DNA from: Betaproteobacteria bacterium
GTDB taxonomy: Bacteria; Pseudomonadota; Gammaproteobacteria; Burkholderiales; UBA6910
Length of the DNA: 64,000 nt
Reading direction: 5' to 3'
Assembly (NCBI GenBank): GCA_016183615.1
Contig: JACPEG010000058.1
Span: 1 to 64,000 of the forward strand
The position numbers and the translations under genes are program-made. A model generated the notes under the pieces. That model worked only from the letters and a program-made list of their open reading frames with translations, had not been told where the DNA came from and did no database searches. Of this stretch, positions 1-8,025 are shown piece by piece. How positions within the stretch are numbered: position 1 is the first letter of the stretch; each line of letters opens with the position of its first letter.

Positions 1-151
1 CGTGCTCAACGCCCAGCAGCAGCTCTACTCCGCCCGGCGCGACCTGTTCCAGGCCCGCTACGCCTACCTGCTCTCCCACCTCAGGCTCAAGGCCGCCGCC
101 GGCGCCCTCACCGAAGACGACCTCCAGCGCGTCAACGACACGCTCCGGTAG
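1..151 (+). CDS. TolC-family outer membrane channel, C-terminal end (partial)
   Basis: The reading frame is open from base 2 to a TAG at 149-151 and gives 49 residues beginning VLNAQQQLYSARRDLFQARY. The pattern of an LNAQQxLYxAxxDLxxARYxYL helix is characteristic of the last coiled-coil helix of TolC/NodT-type outer membrane efflux proteins. The adaptor and permease of an RND pump follow on the same strand, so this is probably the outer membrane component of that system. The gene's 5' part lies outside the window. The stop codon is supplied by the first copy of a REP-like repeat. Confidence 0.8.
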   Translation, partial: VLNAQQQLYSARRDLFQARYAYLLSHLRLKAAAGALTEDDLQRVNDTLR

Positions 152-258
152 GAGGGGATTCACCCCCGACCAATGGTGGTGCATGAATGTCGCGAATGAA
201 TTCGCGCCTACGGTTGGCCTGGCGAAGGCGGAAAGGTAGGAGGGGATTCATCCCCGAC
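148..258. repeat. REP-like palindromic repeat cluster 1 (three copies)
   Basis: Three imperfect palindromes of about 23 bp occur at 148-170, 189-211 and 236-258. They have the form GTAGGAGGGGATTC....CCCCGAC, or its reverse complement GTCGCGAATGAATTC..CCTAC, with inner arms that can fold into short hairpins. Related copies recur at 4479-4669 and 7640-7787. The general look (GTAGGAG...CGAC) resembles the REP sequences of pseudomonads. The first copy overlaps the stop codon of the TolC-family gene. Confidence 0.8.
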
Positions 259-302
259 CAAGTGTGAACGGTGCGTGGGACGCACCCTACGAGGAACCGA
301 AA

Positions 303-1415
303 ATGAAGTCGATAACGGAAAAGGCAACCCACAAGCGACAGTATCGCCCTGGATGGAGGCCCGCCTTGATCGCGCTGCTGGCCGCAAGCATCGCGGCCTG
401 CGGCCGGCCAGACGCCAAGCCGGAGGAAGTGCGCCCGGTGCGGACCCAGAAGGTCGCTGCTGGAAAGCTCGACACCGAGGCGGGATTTGCCGGCGAAGTG
501 CGGGCCCGTTACGAAACCCGGCTCGCTTTCCGCGTCGGTGGCAAGATCGTCTCGCGGGCGGTGGAAGTGGGAAGCGAAGTGAAGGCCGGGCAAGCCCTCG
601 CCACCCTTGATCCCGGGGATTTGCAGCTCTCGGAGCAGAGCGTGAAATCCCAGCTGCTGGCGGCCGAGGCGGAGCGCGACCAGGCCGGGGCCGATTTCGA
701 GCGCTACGCCGACCTCCACAAGAGGAATTTCATCAGCGCGGCCGAATTCCAGCGCCGCCAGACCACCTACGAGACCGCACGCGCCCGTTACGAGCAGATC
801 CGGGCCCAACTGAGTCTCACCAGCAACCAGTCCGCCTACGGGGTGCTGCGCGCCGATCATCCCGGCGTCATCACCGCCGTCGAGGCGGAAATGGGCCAGG
901 TGGTGGGCATGGGCCAGAGCGTGATGCGCCTCGCCCGTCCCGAGCAGAAGGAAGTGGCGATCAGCGTCCCAGAGAATCGCGTGGAAGAGCTGAAGAACGC
1001 GGAACAGATCGTCGTCACCCTGTGGGCGCGGCCGGACGTCCGGTTCACGGGCAAGCTGCGGGAAATCGCGCCCAACACCGACCCGGTCACCCGCACCTAC
1101 ACCGCCAAGATCGCCGTACCCGCGGCCGGCGACGCCATGCGGCTCGGCATGACCGCCACGGTATATCTGCGCAGCAAACTGGAGGTCCCGGCGGTCCGGC
1201 TCCCGCTTTCGGCCATTCACCAGAACGATGCCCAGGCGTCGGTATGGGTAGTGGACGAGGCGACCCATAGCGTGTCCCTTGCGCCGGTGCGGCTCGGCGA
1301 GGCGCTGGAAAACCAGGTAACGGTGGTTTCGGGCCTGAAGGACGGCCAGCGCGTGGTCACCGCCGGCGTGCACCTGCTCTATCCGGGGCAGAAGGTAAAG
1401 CTGCTGGATAACTGA
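303..1415 (+). CDS. RND efflux periplasmic adaptor, lipoprotein
   Basis: This 370-residue protein is a membrane fusion (HlyD/AcrA-type) subunit that links an inner membrane RND pump to a TolC-type channel. A hydrophobic stretch ends in a lipobox (LAASIAAC, Cys33), so it is probably lipid-anchored in the periplasm. The barrel-sandwich half-motifs (RVGGKIVSRAVEVGSEVKAG near residue 80 and the matching half after the coiled coil) flank a helical hairpin around residues 105-170; a beta-barrel domain follows. I chose the ATG at 303 rather than the upstream in-frame codon at 264 because it follows GAGGAACCGAAA and gives a proper signal peptide. The permease starts 10 bases after the stop, so the two are co-transcribed. 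Substrate is not readable from sequence. Confidence 0.9.
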   Translation: MKSITEKATHKRQYRPGWRPALIALLAASIAACGRPDAKPEEVRPVRTQKVAAGKLDTEAGFAGEVRARYETRLAFRVGGKIVSRAVEVGSEVKAGQALATLDPGDLQLSEQSVKSQLLAAEAERDQAGADFERYADLHKRNFISAAEFQRRQTTYETARARYEQIRAQLSLTSNQSAYGVLRADHPGVITAVEAEMGQVVGMGQSVMRLARPEQKEVAISVPENRVEELKNAEQIVVTLWARPDVRFTGKLREIAPNTDPVTRTYTAKIAVPAAGDAMRLGMTATVYLRSKLEVPAVRLPLSAIHQNDAQASVWVVDEATHSVSLAPVRLGEALENQVTVVSGLKDGQRVVTAGVHLLYPGQKVKLLDN

Positions 1416-1425
1416 TCGGCCGGCC

Positions 1426-4400
1426 ATGAAGGACTTCAATCTCTCGGCCTGGGCGCTCAGGCACCAGACCCTCACCCTCTACTTCATCCTGGTGCTGATG
1501 GCGGCCGGAGTACTGGCCTACTTCGGCCTCGGGCAGAAGGAGGACCCGGAGTTCACCTTCAAGGTGATGGTGGTACGAGTGCTGTGGCCCGGCGCCGCGG
1601 CCCGGGAAGTGGAGCAGCAAGTCACCGACGTCATCGAAAAAAAGCTGCAGGAAACGCCGGGCCTCGATTACGTGCGCAGCTACTCCAAGCCCGGCGAAGC
1701 GGTGATCTTCGTCACCCTCAAGCAGGCGGTGCGGGGCCGTGACGTCTCCGATGCCTGGTACCAGGCGCGCAAGAAAGTCGGCGACGTCCGCAATACCCTG
1801 CCCCAGGAAGTGATCGGCCCCTTTTTCAATGACGAGTTCGGCGACACCTTCGGCTCCATCTACGCCTTCACCGCCGACGGCTTCAGCTACGCCGAGGTGA
1901 AGCGCTACGTGGACCTCGCGCGCCAGGAGCTGCTGCGGCTCCCCGGCGTGAGCAAGGTGGATCTGGTCGGCGTGCAGGACGAAAAGATCTACATCGAGTT
2001 CTCCCACCGGAAAATGGCCGCCATGGGGTTCGACCCCCAGCAGATCATCGCGGTGCTGCAGGCCCAGAACGCCATGGACCCGGCGGGCACCGTGCTCACG
2101 CCCGGCGATACGGTCTACCTGCGGGTGTCGGGGGACTTCAAGTCGGTCGAGAGCATCCGCGACATCGGCATCCGCGCCAATGGCCACAGCTTCCGCCTGG
2201 GGGACGTGGCGAAGATCTACCGCGGCTACGTCGACCCGCCCACCTTCCGCATGCGCTTCATGGGCAAGGACGCCATCGGCGTGGCGGTGTCCATGACCAG
2301 GGACGGGGACGTCATCGAGCTGGGCAAGGCCCTGTCCTCGACCATTGGGCGGATCAAGGTTCATCTGCCGGTAGGAATCGAAATCCACCAGGTGTCGGAC
2401 CAGCCGGGAGTGGTCGGGCGCTCGGTCAGCGAGTTCATGCGCACGCTGCTGGAGGCGGTGGTGATCGTGCTGGCGGTGAGCTTCTTCAGCCTGGGGCTGC
2501 GCACCGGCACCGTGGTCGCGCTTTCGATTCCCCTCGTTCTCGCCGTCACGTTCCTGTTCATGCGCTTCTTCGGCATCGACCTGCAGCGCATTTCACTGGG
2601 CGCGCTCATCATCGCCCTCGGTTTGCTGGTGGACGACGCCATGATTTCGGTGGAAATGATGGCGCGCAAGCTGGAGGAAGGCTGGGACCGGGTGAAAGCC
2701 GCCACCTTCGCCTACAACTCCACCGCCTTCCCCATGCTCACCGGGACGCTGGTCACCGCCGCCGGGTTCATGCCCGTGGGGTTCGCCAGGTCCAACGCCG
2801 GGGAATACACGTTCTCCATTTTCGCCGTGGTCACCACCGCCCTGCTGGTGTCCTGGGTAGTGGCGGTAGTGTTCACCCCCTATCTCGGATACAAGCTCCT
2901 CAAGGAGCAGCCCTCTCACGCGGTACGCGAAGACATTTTCCACCGCGGCTTTTACGCCCGCTTCCGCAAGTGGGTGGAATGGTGCCTGGAGCACCGCAAG
3001 ACCGTGATCGCCGCCACCGTCGCCGCGTTCCTGCTAGCCGGCGCCGGGTTCCGCGTGGTCGAGCAGCAGTTCTTCCCCTCCTCCAACCGGCCGGAGCTGC
3101 TGGTGGATCTGTGGCTGCCGGAGGGGTCGCCCTTCCGGGCGACGGAAAACGAGGTGAAGAAATTCGAGAAGGTCCTGGCGGGCGATTCCAACATCGTGAA
3201 CTACGTGGCCTATGTGGGCGGGGGCAGCCCGCGCTTCTACCTGCCGCTGGATCAGCAGCTCGCCAACCTGAACTACGCCCAGTTCGTGGTCATGACCAAA
3301 GACATCGAGGCGCGGGAAGCAGTCCTGGCGAGGTTGCGCAAACTGTTCGAGGAGGAATTTCCCATGGTGCGGGGCCGGGTCACGCGCCTGGAAAACGGGC
3401 CGCCCGTGGGCTATCCGGTCCAGTTCCGGGTGGTGGGCCCCGACTCCGACGTGCTGCGCAAGATCACCGCCCAGGTGGTGGAGGCGGTGCGCGCTCACCC
3501 CAACACCAAATCGGTCAACGTGGACTGGAACGAGATGATCAAGGTGGCGCGGCTGCAGGTGGATCAGGACAAGGCCCGGGCCCTAGGCATCTCTTCCCAG
3601 CAGCTCTCGCGCTCCCTGCAATCCCTGCTCTCGGGCCGGGCGATTACCCAGTACCGGGAGGGCGACAAGCTGATCGACGTGGTGGGCCGGGCCCAGGAGG
3701 ACGAACGCTTCCTGCTCTCGGCCTTGAAGGACATCAACGTTCATACCACCGGCGGAAAGTTCGTGCCCCTGTCCCAGGTCGCCCACATCGGCTACGGCTT
3801 CGAGGAGGGTATTATTTGGCGCCGCAATCGCTTCCCGGCCATGACAGTGCGCGCCGACCTCACGGGCCACGTGCAAGCTCCGGATGTCACTCGCCAGATC
3901 GAGCCCCAGCTGGAGGCGATCCGGACCACGCTCCCTCCCGACTACCGCATCGAGACCGCGGGCGCCAGGGAGGAGTCGGCGGCGGCCCAGGCCTCGCTGG
4001 CGGCCGTCATGCCCGCCGTGGTGGTGGTGATCGTCACCCTGCTCATGCTGCAGCTGCAGAGCTTCTCGCGCACGGCGCTGGTGCTGGCCACCGCGCCCCT
4101 GGGGCTGATCGGCGTCACCCTGTTCCTGCTCTTGCTGCAGCGGCCCTTCGGCTTCGTGGCTTCCCTGGGATTCATCTCGCTGGCCGGCATGATCATGCGC
4201 AACTCGGTGATTCTCGTGGACCAGATCGACCAGGACATCAAGCAGGGACTGCATCCGTGGAATGCCATCGTCGAGTCCACGGTTCGGCGCTTCCGCCCCA
4301 TCATGCTCACCGCGGCGGCGGCCATTCTGGCCATGATTCCGCTCGCCCGCAGCACCTTCTGGGGCCCCATGGCGGTGGCCATCATGGGCGGGCTGTTCGT

Positions 4401-4482
4401 CGCCACCATCCTGACCCTGCTGTTTCTGCCGGCGCTCTACGCCGCGTGGTTCCGGATCGTGAAGCCCGCCGCTTCTTCGTAG
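1426..4482 (+). CDS. RND multidrug-type efflux permease
   Basis: This 1018-residue inner membrane proton antiporter has the usual RND length, with two large periplasmic loops and 12 predicted membrane helices. The adjacent aspartates of the proton relay are present in helix 4 (GLLVDDAMISVEMM). In helix 10 the position usually given as the relay lysine of AcrB appears to be arginine (GMIMRNSVILV), as I recall for the TriC-like branch. The N-terminus (MKDFNLSAWALRHQ) is also TriC-like. It follows its adaptor by 10 bases and a TolC-family gene lies upstream. Its TAG stop codon forms part of a REP-like palindrome beginning at 4479. Confidence 0.92.
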   Translation: MKDFNLSAWALRHQTLTLYFILVLMAAGVLAYFGLGQKEDPEFTFKVMVVRVLWPGAAAREVEQQVTDVIEKKLQETPGLDYVRSYSKPGEAVIFVTLKQAVRGRDVSDAWYQARKKVGDVRNTLPQEVIGPFFNDEFGDTFGSIYAFTADGFSYAEVKRYVDLARQELLRLPGVSKVDLVGVQDEKIYIEFSHRKMAAMGFDPQQIIAVLQAQNAMDPAGTVLTPGDTVYLRVSGDFKSVESIRDIGIRANGHSFRLGDVAKIYRGYVDPPTFRMRFMGKDAIGVAVSMTRDGDVIELGKALSSTIGRIKVHLPVGIEIHQVSDQPGVVGRSVSEFMRTLLEAVVIVLAVSFFSLGLRTGTVVALSIPLVLAVTFLFMRFFGIDLQRISLGALIIALGLLVDDAMISVEMMARKLEEGWDRVKAATFAYNSTAFPMLTGTLVTAAGFMPVGFARSNAGEYTFSIFAVVTTALLVSWVVAVVFTPYLGYKLLKEQPSHAVREDIFHRGFYARFRKWVEWCLEHRKTVIAATVAAFLLAGAGFRVVEQQFFPSSNRPELLVDLWLPEGSPFRATENEVKKFEKVLAGDSNIVNYVAYVGGGSPRFYLPLDQQLANLNYAQFVVMTKDIEAREAVLARLRKLFEEEFPMVRGRVTRLENGPPVGYPVQFRVVGPDSDVLRKITAQVVEAVRAHPNTKSVNVDWNEMIKVARLQVDQDKARALGISSQQLSRSLQSLLSGRAITQYREGDKLIDVVGRAQEDERFLLSALKDINVHTTGGKFVPLSQVAHIGYGFEEGIIWRRNRFPAMTVRADLTGHVQAPDVTRQIEPQLEAIRTTLPPDYRIETAGAREESAAAQASLAAVMPAVVVVIVTLLMLQLQSFSRTALVLATAPLGLIGVTLFLLLLQRPFGFVASLGFISLAGMIMRNSVILVDQIDQDIKQGLHPWNAIVESTVRRFRPIMLTAAAAILAMIPLARSTFWGPMAVAIMGGLFVATILTLLFLPALYAAWFRIVKPAASS

Positions 4483-4669
4483 GAGCGAATTCTTGCGCGA
4501 CCCCCGGTCGGGGATAAATCCCCTCCTACACCCCCGTAGGAGCGAATTCATTCGCGACCTCGTAGGGGTGAAGTCATTCACGACCCCATCCTCGGAGATC
4601 AACGTCCGGCATTATTGTCGGGGATGAATCCCCTCCTACGACCCCTGGGAGGCGAATTCATTCGCTCGA
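4479..4669. repeat. REP-like palindromic repeat cluster 2 (six copies)
   Basis: Six copies of the same 23-bp palindrome family lie at 4479-4501, 4507-4529, 4536-4558, 4562-4584, 4617-4639 and 4647-4669. They alternate between a GTAGGAGCGAATTC form and a GTCGGGGATGAATC form, which are opposite orientations of related sequences. They fill most of the gap between the RND permease and the beta-propeller gene. The first copy overlaps the permease stop codon. No transposase for these elements is visible in the window. Confidence 0.85.
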
Positions 4670-4755
4670 TTCGTGTATCAGGTCCCGGTTATGTTGAGCG
4701 CACGCCTGTGCTAACCTTTGGCGATCCGCTTTACCGCAATGGCCGGGGGATTGTC

Positions 4756-5757
4756 ATGGTTAATCTGCTGCGGATCCTAGGCTTGGCTTTGCTCACAGGG
4801 ACCGGGGGAGGAGCCTGGGCCGGAGGCTCCAACTACGCCATCGCACCGGGCGCCCGCCCCGACTTCGCCGCAAAAGTATCGGAGTGGCCGGTGCCCACTC
4901 CCGAGTTCGCCCGCGACCCGGCCGCCGCCCCCGACGGCAACATCTACATCGCCGTCATGCGCGGCAACAAGATCGCCCGCTTCGACACCCGGGCGAAGAC
5001 GTTCAAGGAGTGGGACCTGCCGCCGCGGGCACGGCCCCACGGACTGCTGGTGGATAAACAGGGCATCGTCTGGTACACCGGAAACGGCAACGGCAGCATC
5101 GGCCGCCTCGATCCCGCAACGGGGAGAATCACCGAATTCAGGACGCCCTCGGGCGGCGGCGGGCCCCATACCCTGGTCATCAGCGACGACGGCTCCGCCA
5201 TCTGGTTCACCCTCCAGGGCGGCGACAAGGTGGGGAAGCTCGACCTCGCCAGCGGCAGGATCGCAGAGTACAAAACCTCCGGCGGTCCCTACGGCATCGC
5301 GCTGGACAAGGCAGGCAACGTCTGGTTCTGCCGCATGGGGGACAACATGCTGGGCAAGCTGGATCCGAAGACCGGGAAGATCGCCGACATTCCCTTCCCC
5401 CCGGGCTCGCTGCCCCGTCGCATGGCGACCGCGCCCGACGGCTCCATCTGGGTCACCCTCTACGGCGCCGGAAAGCTGGCGAAGGTGGACCCGGCGAGCA
5501 ACAAGGTGGTGAAGGAGTATTCCCTTCCCGCCGGCGTGGGCGGCGGGCCCTACGCGGTGACCGTAGATGGCGCGGGCGTGGTATGGGTCAATGAGATCCA
5601 CACCGACACCGTGGTCCGGTTCAACCCGGCGAGCGGCGACATGAAAGTGGTGACCCTGCCGTCGAAGAACGTGGGCATCCGCAAGATGATCGTGGATGCG
5701 GAGGGGCGGCTCTGGTACATGGGCAGCCACAACGGACGTCTCGGGGTCGTTGAATGA
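4756..5757 (+). CDS. Secreted beta-propeller protein, streptogramin lyase (Vgb)-like
   Basis: This 333-residue protein begins with a Sec signal peptide ending near AWAGG and continues as six or seven repeats of about 42 residues of the pattern IARFDxxTxxFxEWxLP...P(H/Y)GIxVDxxGxVWFTxxxGxxIGRLDP. That is the blade repeat of the virginiamycin B lyase / NHL-type propellers (COG4257). An E-x-H pair occurs in the sixth blade (VNEIHTD), but I cannot place a clear partner for the upstream catalytic histidine of true Vgb, so antibiotic lyase activity is not assigned. The ATG at 4756 is preferred over an in-frame codon at 4615 because only it starts with a signal sequence and the upstream part is REP repeat. 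Confidence 0.75.
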   Translation: MVNLLRILGLALLTGTGGGAWAGGSNYAIAPGARPDFAAKVSEWPVPTPEFARDPAAAPDGNIYIAVMRGNKIARFDTRAKTFKEWDLPPRARPHGLLVDKQGIVWYTGNGNGSIGRLDPATGRITEFRTPSGGGGPHTLVISDDGSAIWFTLQGGDKVGKLDLASGRIAEYKTSGGPYGIALDKAGNVWFCRMGDNMLGKLDPKTGKIADIPFPPGSLPRRMATAPDGSIWVTLYGAGKLAKVDPASNKVVKEYSLPAGVGGGPYAVTVDGAGVVWVNEIHTDTVVRFNPASGDMKVVTLPSKNVGIRKMIVDAEGRLWYMGSHNGRLGVVE

Positions 5758-5829
5758 ACCTGGAATCTGCGTTTCCGCGGCAGATTAGAGCGGATACACG
5801 CGGATTTTTGTTCCGGCGTAAGAGCGCAG

Positions 5830-6684
5830 TCATCTGAAGCGTACCGAAACTTCCGGATTTCCCGGCAGGCCTTCGTACTTCACGCGCAATGCCATTCCCG
5901 CCTTCGGAGGCTGGGGCGGGGAGAAGGATCCCAGGCTGAGCAGGTCTCCCGCTTTCAGCTTCGTTCCCGCCTTTTTCAGATCTGCTGCCAGCCAGATGAC
6001 CGCGTTCAGCGGGTGATCTAGGATCGCCGAGCCCGGCGCCCGCGCGAGTTCCTTCCCTTCGCCGTCCGTCGCCACGACACTCAACTTGGCGAGGGCGTCG
6101 GCAAACGCCGGCGTGGGCTCCACCGAAATGGGCTTGCCCAGCACCCCCAGGCGCGCGCCCACGTTGATGGAGGTGATCACGGGGCCGTTCAGGGTCTCGC
6201 CGGGCGCCAGCACCAGATCCGGCAGCTCGATGAACGGAAAAATGCGGGAAAGGTGGCGCACCACCTCTCCGGGTGTCGTGGCATCGTGAATGCCCTCGTC
6301 CTTCACTTCCACCACCAGGTCCGCCTCGTAGACCGGACGGGCTCCGAAATTCGCCGGCACCTCGGCCCCGTCGTAGAGCAGCATTTCCTCCAGCAGCACG
6401 CCCCGCACTGGCGCCGAATGGTTGAAGCGCTGCTGCACTGCCTTACTGGTGAGCCCCGCCTTGTAGCCGACGATCCGCCCGTGGGTCTTCTGCAGCTCCT
6501 TCACCAGCAGCGCCTGGGCGCACCGGGCATCGTCCATCGACAGATCAGCGCCCAGGCTTTTTGCGGGCCGGGCCTCGAGAAAATCACTGGCGAGCGCGGC
6601 AACGCGCTCGGCCGGTGGACACGCGGCCTGAAGGGCCACTGGAAAAAACCAAAGCCAAGCCGCCGCAATCGCTCTCGCAAACAT
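5830..6684 (-). CDS. Exported MhpD/fumarylacetoacetase-family hydratase-like protein
   Basis: This protein of about 284 residues resembles 2-keto-4-pentenoate hydratases and 4-oxalocrotonate decarboxylases. Conserved features include VGYKAGLTSKAVQ near residue 75, RPVYEADLVVEVKD with the metal-binding acidic residues, IELPD, and NVGARLGVLG. Unlike the cytoplasmic enzymes of aromatic meta-cleavage it has a clear Sec signal peptide (LWFFPVALQAA), so it should act in the periplasm. No catabolic genes flank it. The start is taken at the second ATG (6684), which has AGGGA at suitable spacing; the first ATG is two codons upstream. The actual substrate is unknown. Confidence 0.7.
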   Translation of the reverse strand: MFARAIAAAWLWFFPVALQAACPPAERVAALASDFLEARPAKSLGADLSMDDARCAQALLVKELQKTHGRIVGYKAGLTSKAVQQRFNHSAPVRGVLLEEMLLYDGAEVPANFGARPVYEADLVVEVKDEGIHDATTPGEVVRHLSRIFPFIELPDLVLAPGETLNGPVITSINVGARLGVLGKPISVEPTPAFADALAKLSVVATDGEGKELARAPGSAILDHPLNAVIWLAADLKKAGTKLKAGDLLSLGSFSPPQPPKAGMALRVKYEGLPGNPEVSVRFR

Positions 6685-6767
6685 GTGCATTCCCTGTTCT
6701 TGGTCGTGCTCATTCTGGATCAGGGATGATGGAGCCGCAACCGTTCCCGCCGTGCTAGCATGCCGCA

Positions 6768-7643
6768 GTGGACTGGCTAACGCTCTCCCTCGTCAGCGCC
6801 TTCAGCCTCGCCTCCGCCGACGCCTTCACCAAGAAGTGGCTGGGCGACTACACGGCCCGCGAGCTGGTCGTCATCCGCTTCGGCTTCACCGGTCTCCTGT
6901 TTCTTCCCATCCTGGTCGCCAACCCCCTACCGCCTGTGCCGTGGCAATTCTGGGGCTGGGTAGCGGCGGCGGTTCCCCTCGAGTTCATTGCCATGCTGCT
7001 GTACATGGAGGCCATCCGCAGCTCGCCGCTCGCTCTCACCGTGCCCTACCTGGCCTTCACGCCGGTATTTACCGCACTGGTAGGACTGGCGCTGCTCGGG
7101 GAATCCATCTCCGCCAAGGGGTGGGCGGGCGTGCTGCTGGTCGTGGCAGGCGCCTACCTGCTCAACGTCGAGGGAATCAGGAGCGGCGCGCGCGCCGGAC
7201 GCATGATGGCGCCGCTCAAGGCCTTTGCGCGCGAACGCGGCTCGCAACTCACGCTCGCGGTGGCCATCATCTACGGCATCACCTCAGTCATGGGCAAGGC
7301 CGCGCTGCAGTACGTACCGGGCCGGGTCTTCGGCCCCTTCTACTTCGTGCTGCTGGGCGCCTTGGCGCTTATCGTCTTCTCCCTGCGGCAACCCGGCATC
7401 GGGCGCGTGATGTGGCGGCGCCCCGGCGCCCATCTCCTGGTGTCGGCCCTGTTCATGGCCATGGTGATGACCCACTTCATGGCGATCGAGCGCATCGAGG
7501 CGGCCTACATGATCTCGGTGAAGCGTACCAGCCTGCTGTTCGGGATTCTCTACGGCGCGTGGCTGTTCCGGGAGAAGGGCCTGGGCATGCACCTGGCGGC
7601 GGGCGCGTTGATGGTGGCCGGGGTGGCGCTGATCGCCCTGTAG
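6768..7643 (+). CDS. EamA/DMT-family permease
   Basis: This 291-residue protein has ten hydrophobic segments arranged as two EamA repeats, the usual form of the 10-TM drug/metabolite transporters. The first repeat shows the typical R-x-G-F-T-G-L segment and the AxxxSPLALTVPYLAFTPVF loop; the second repeat has SVKRTSLLFGILYGAWLF followed by REK. It starts at a GTG at 6768, directly after the divergent hydratase gene, and ends at a TAG contained in a REP-like repeat. The substrate cannot be deduced. Confidence 0.85.
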   Translation: MDWLTLSLVSAFSLASADAFTKKWLGDYTARELVVIRFGFTGLLFLPILVANPLPPVPWQFWGWVAAAVPLEFIAMLLYMEAIRSSPLALTVPYLAFTPVFTALVGLALLGESISAKGWAGVLLVVAGAYLLNVEGIRSGARAGRMMAPLKAFARERGSQLTLAVAIIYGITSVMGKAALQYVPGRVFGPFYFVLLGALALIVFSLRQPGIGRVMWRRPGAHLLVSALFMAMVMTHFMAIERIEAAYMISVKRTSLLFGILYGAWLFREKGLGMHLAAGALMVAGVALIAL

Positions 7644-7787
7644 GAGGGAATTTATTCCCGACCGGGGTCGCGAATGAATTCGCTCCTACGGGGTCGTGGG
7701 AGGGGATTTACACCGATCAAGGTCGGGAATGAATCCGCTCCGACGACTAACCCCGGGCCATTGATTCGCGAATGAATCCGTTCCTAC
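7640..7787. repeat. REP-like palindromic repeat cluster 3 (about five copies)
   Basis: Copies lie at 7640-7662, 7667-7689, about 7695-7718, 7722-7744 and about 7764-7787, in alternating orientation. They fill the space between the convergent EamA permease gene and the zinc-ribbon gene. The left-most copy contains the EamA stop codon and the right-most, in reverse orientation, contains the stop codon of the zinc-ribbon gene, so the cluster exactly bridges the two reading frames. Confidence 0.85.
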
Positions 7788-7975
7788 GGCTTCCTGCGCA
7801 ATGCTTTCGCCGGGTGTTTCTTTTTCTCGCCGAAATCGTGGCCGGTGAAATACTTCCTGAGGGGACAATCCACTGACGGATGGCAATGGTGCTCCCGGGC
7901 GCACTGGGCCTGGGTCTGGTCGAGCATGACGAACTGCCCGCACACCGGGCAGCGTTCGAAGGGTGAATCGAACAT
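7784..7975 (-). CDS. Small cysteine-rich zinc-ribbon-like protein, 63 residues
   Basis: A 63-codon frame begins at the ATG at 7973-7975, preceded by a good ribosome binding site (GGGAGGTGG). The product starts MFDSPFERCPVCGQFVM and carries a CPVC knuckle, then a second group of metal-ligand-type residues (C25, H29, H30, C31, C37). This suggests a single zinc-binding module, followed by a basic tail (EKKKHPAKALRRKP). I do not recognise a named family. It precedes nothing obvious in function; the ketopantoate reductase-like gene lies 50 bases upstream on the same strand and may be co-transcribed. The TAG stop sits in a REP-like repeat. Confidence 0.6.
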   Translation of the reverse strand: MFDSPFERCPVCGQFVMLDQTQAQCAREHHCHPSVDCPLRKYFTGHDFGEKKKHPAKALRRKP

Positions 7976-8025
7976 GGCGGCCACCTCCCTGCCCGCGCCG
8001 GCTCCGGACGGTCCTCCGGGATTCG

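Noticed and set aside
4479-4669. CRISPR array
   Set aside because: The repeats are palindromic, alternate in orientation and have short irregular spacers, unlike CRISPR direct repeats; no cas genes are present.
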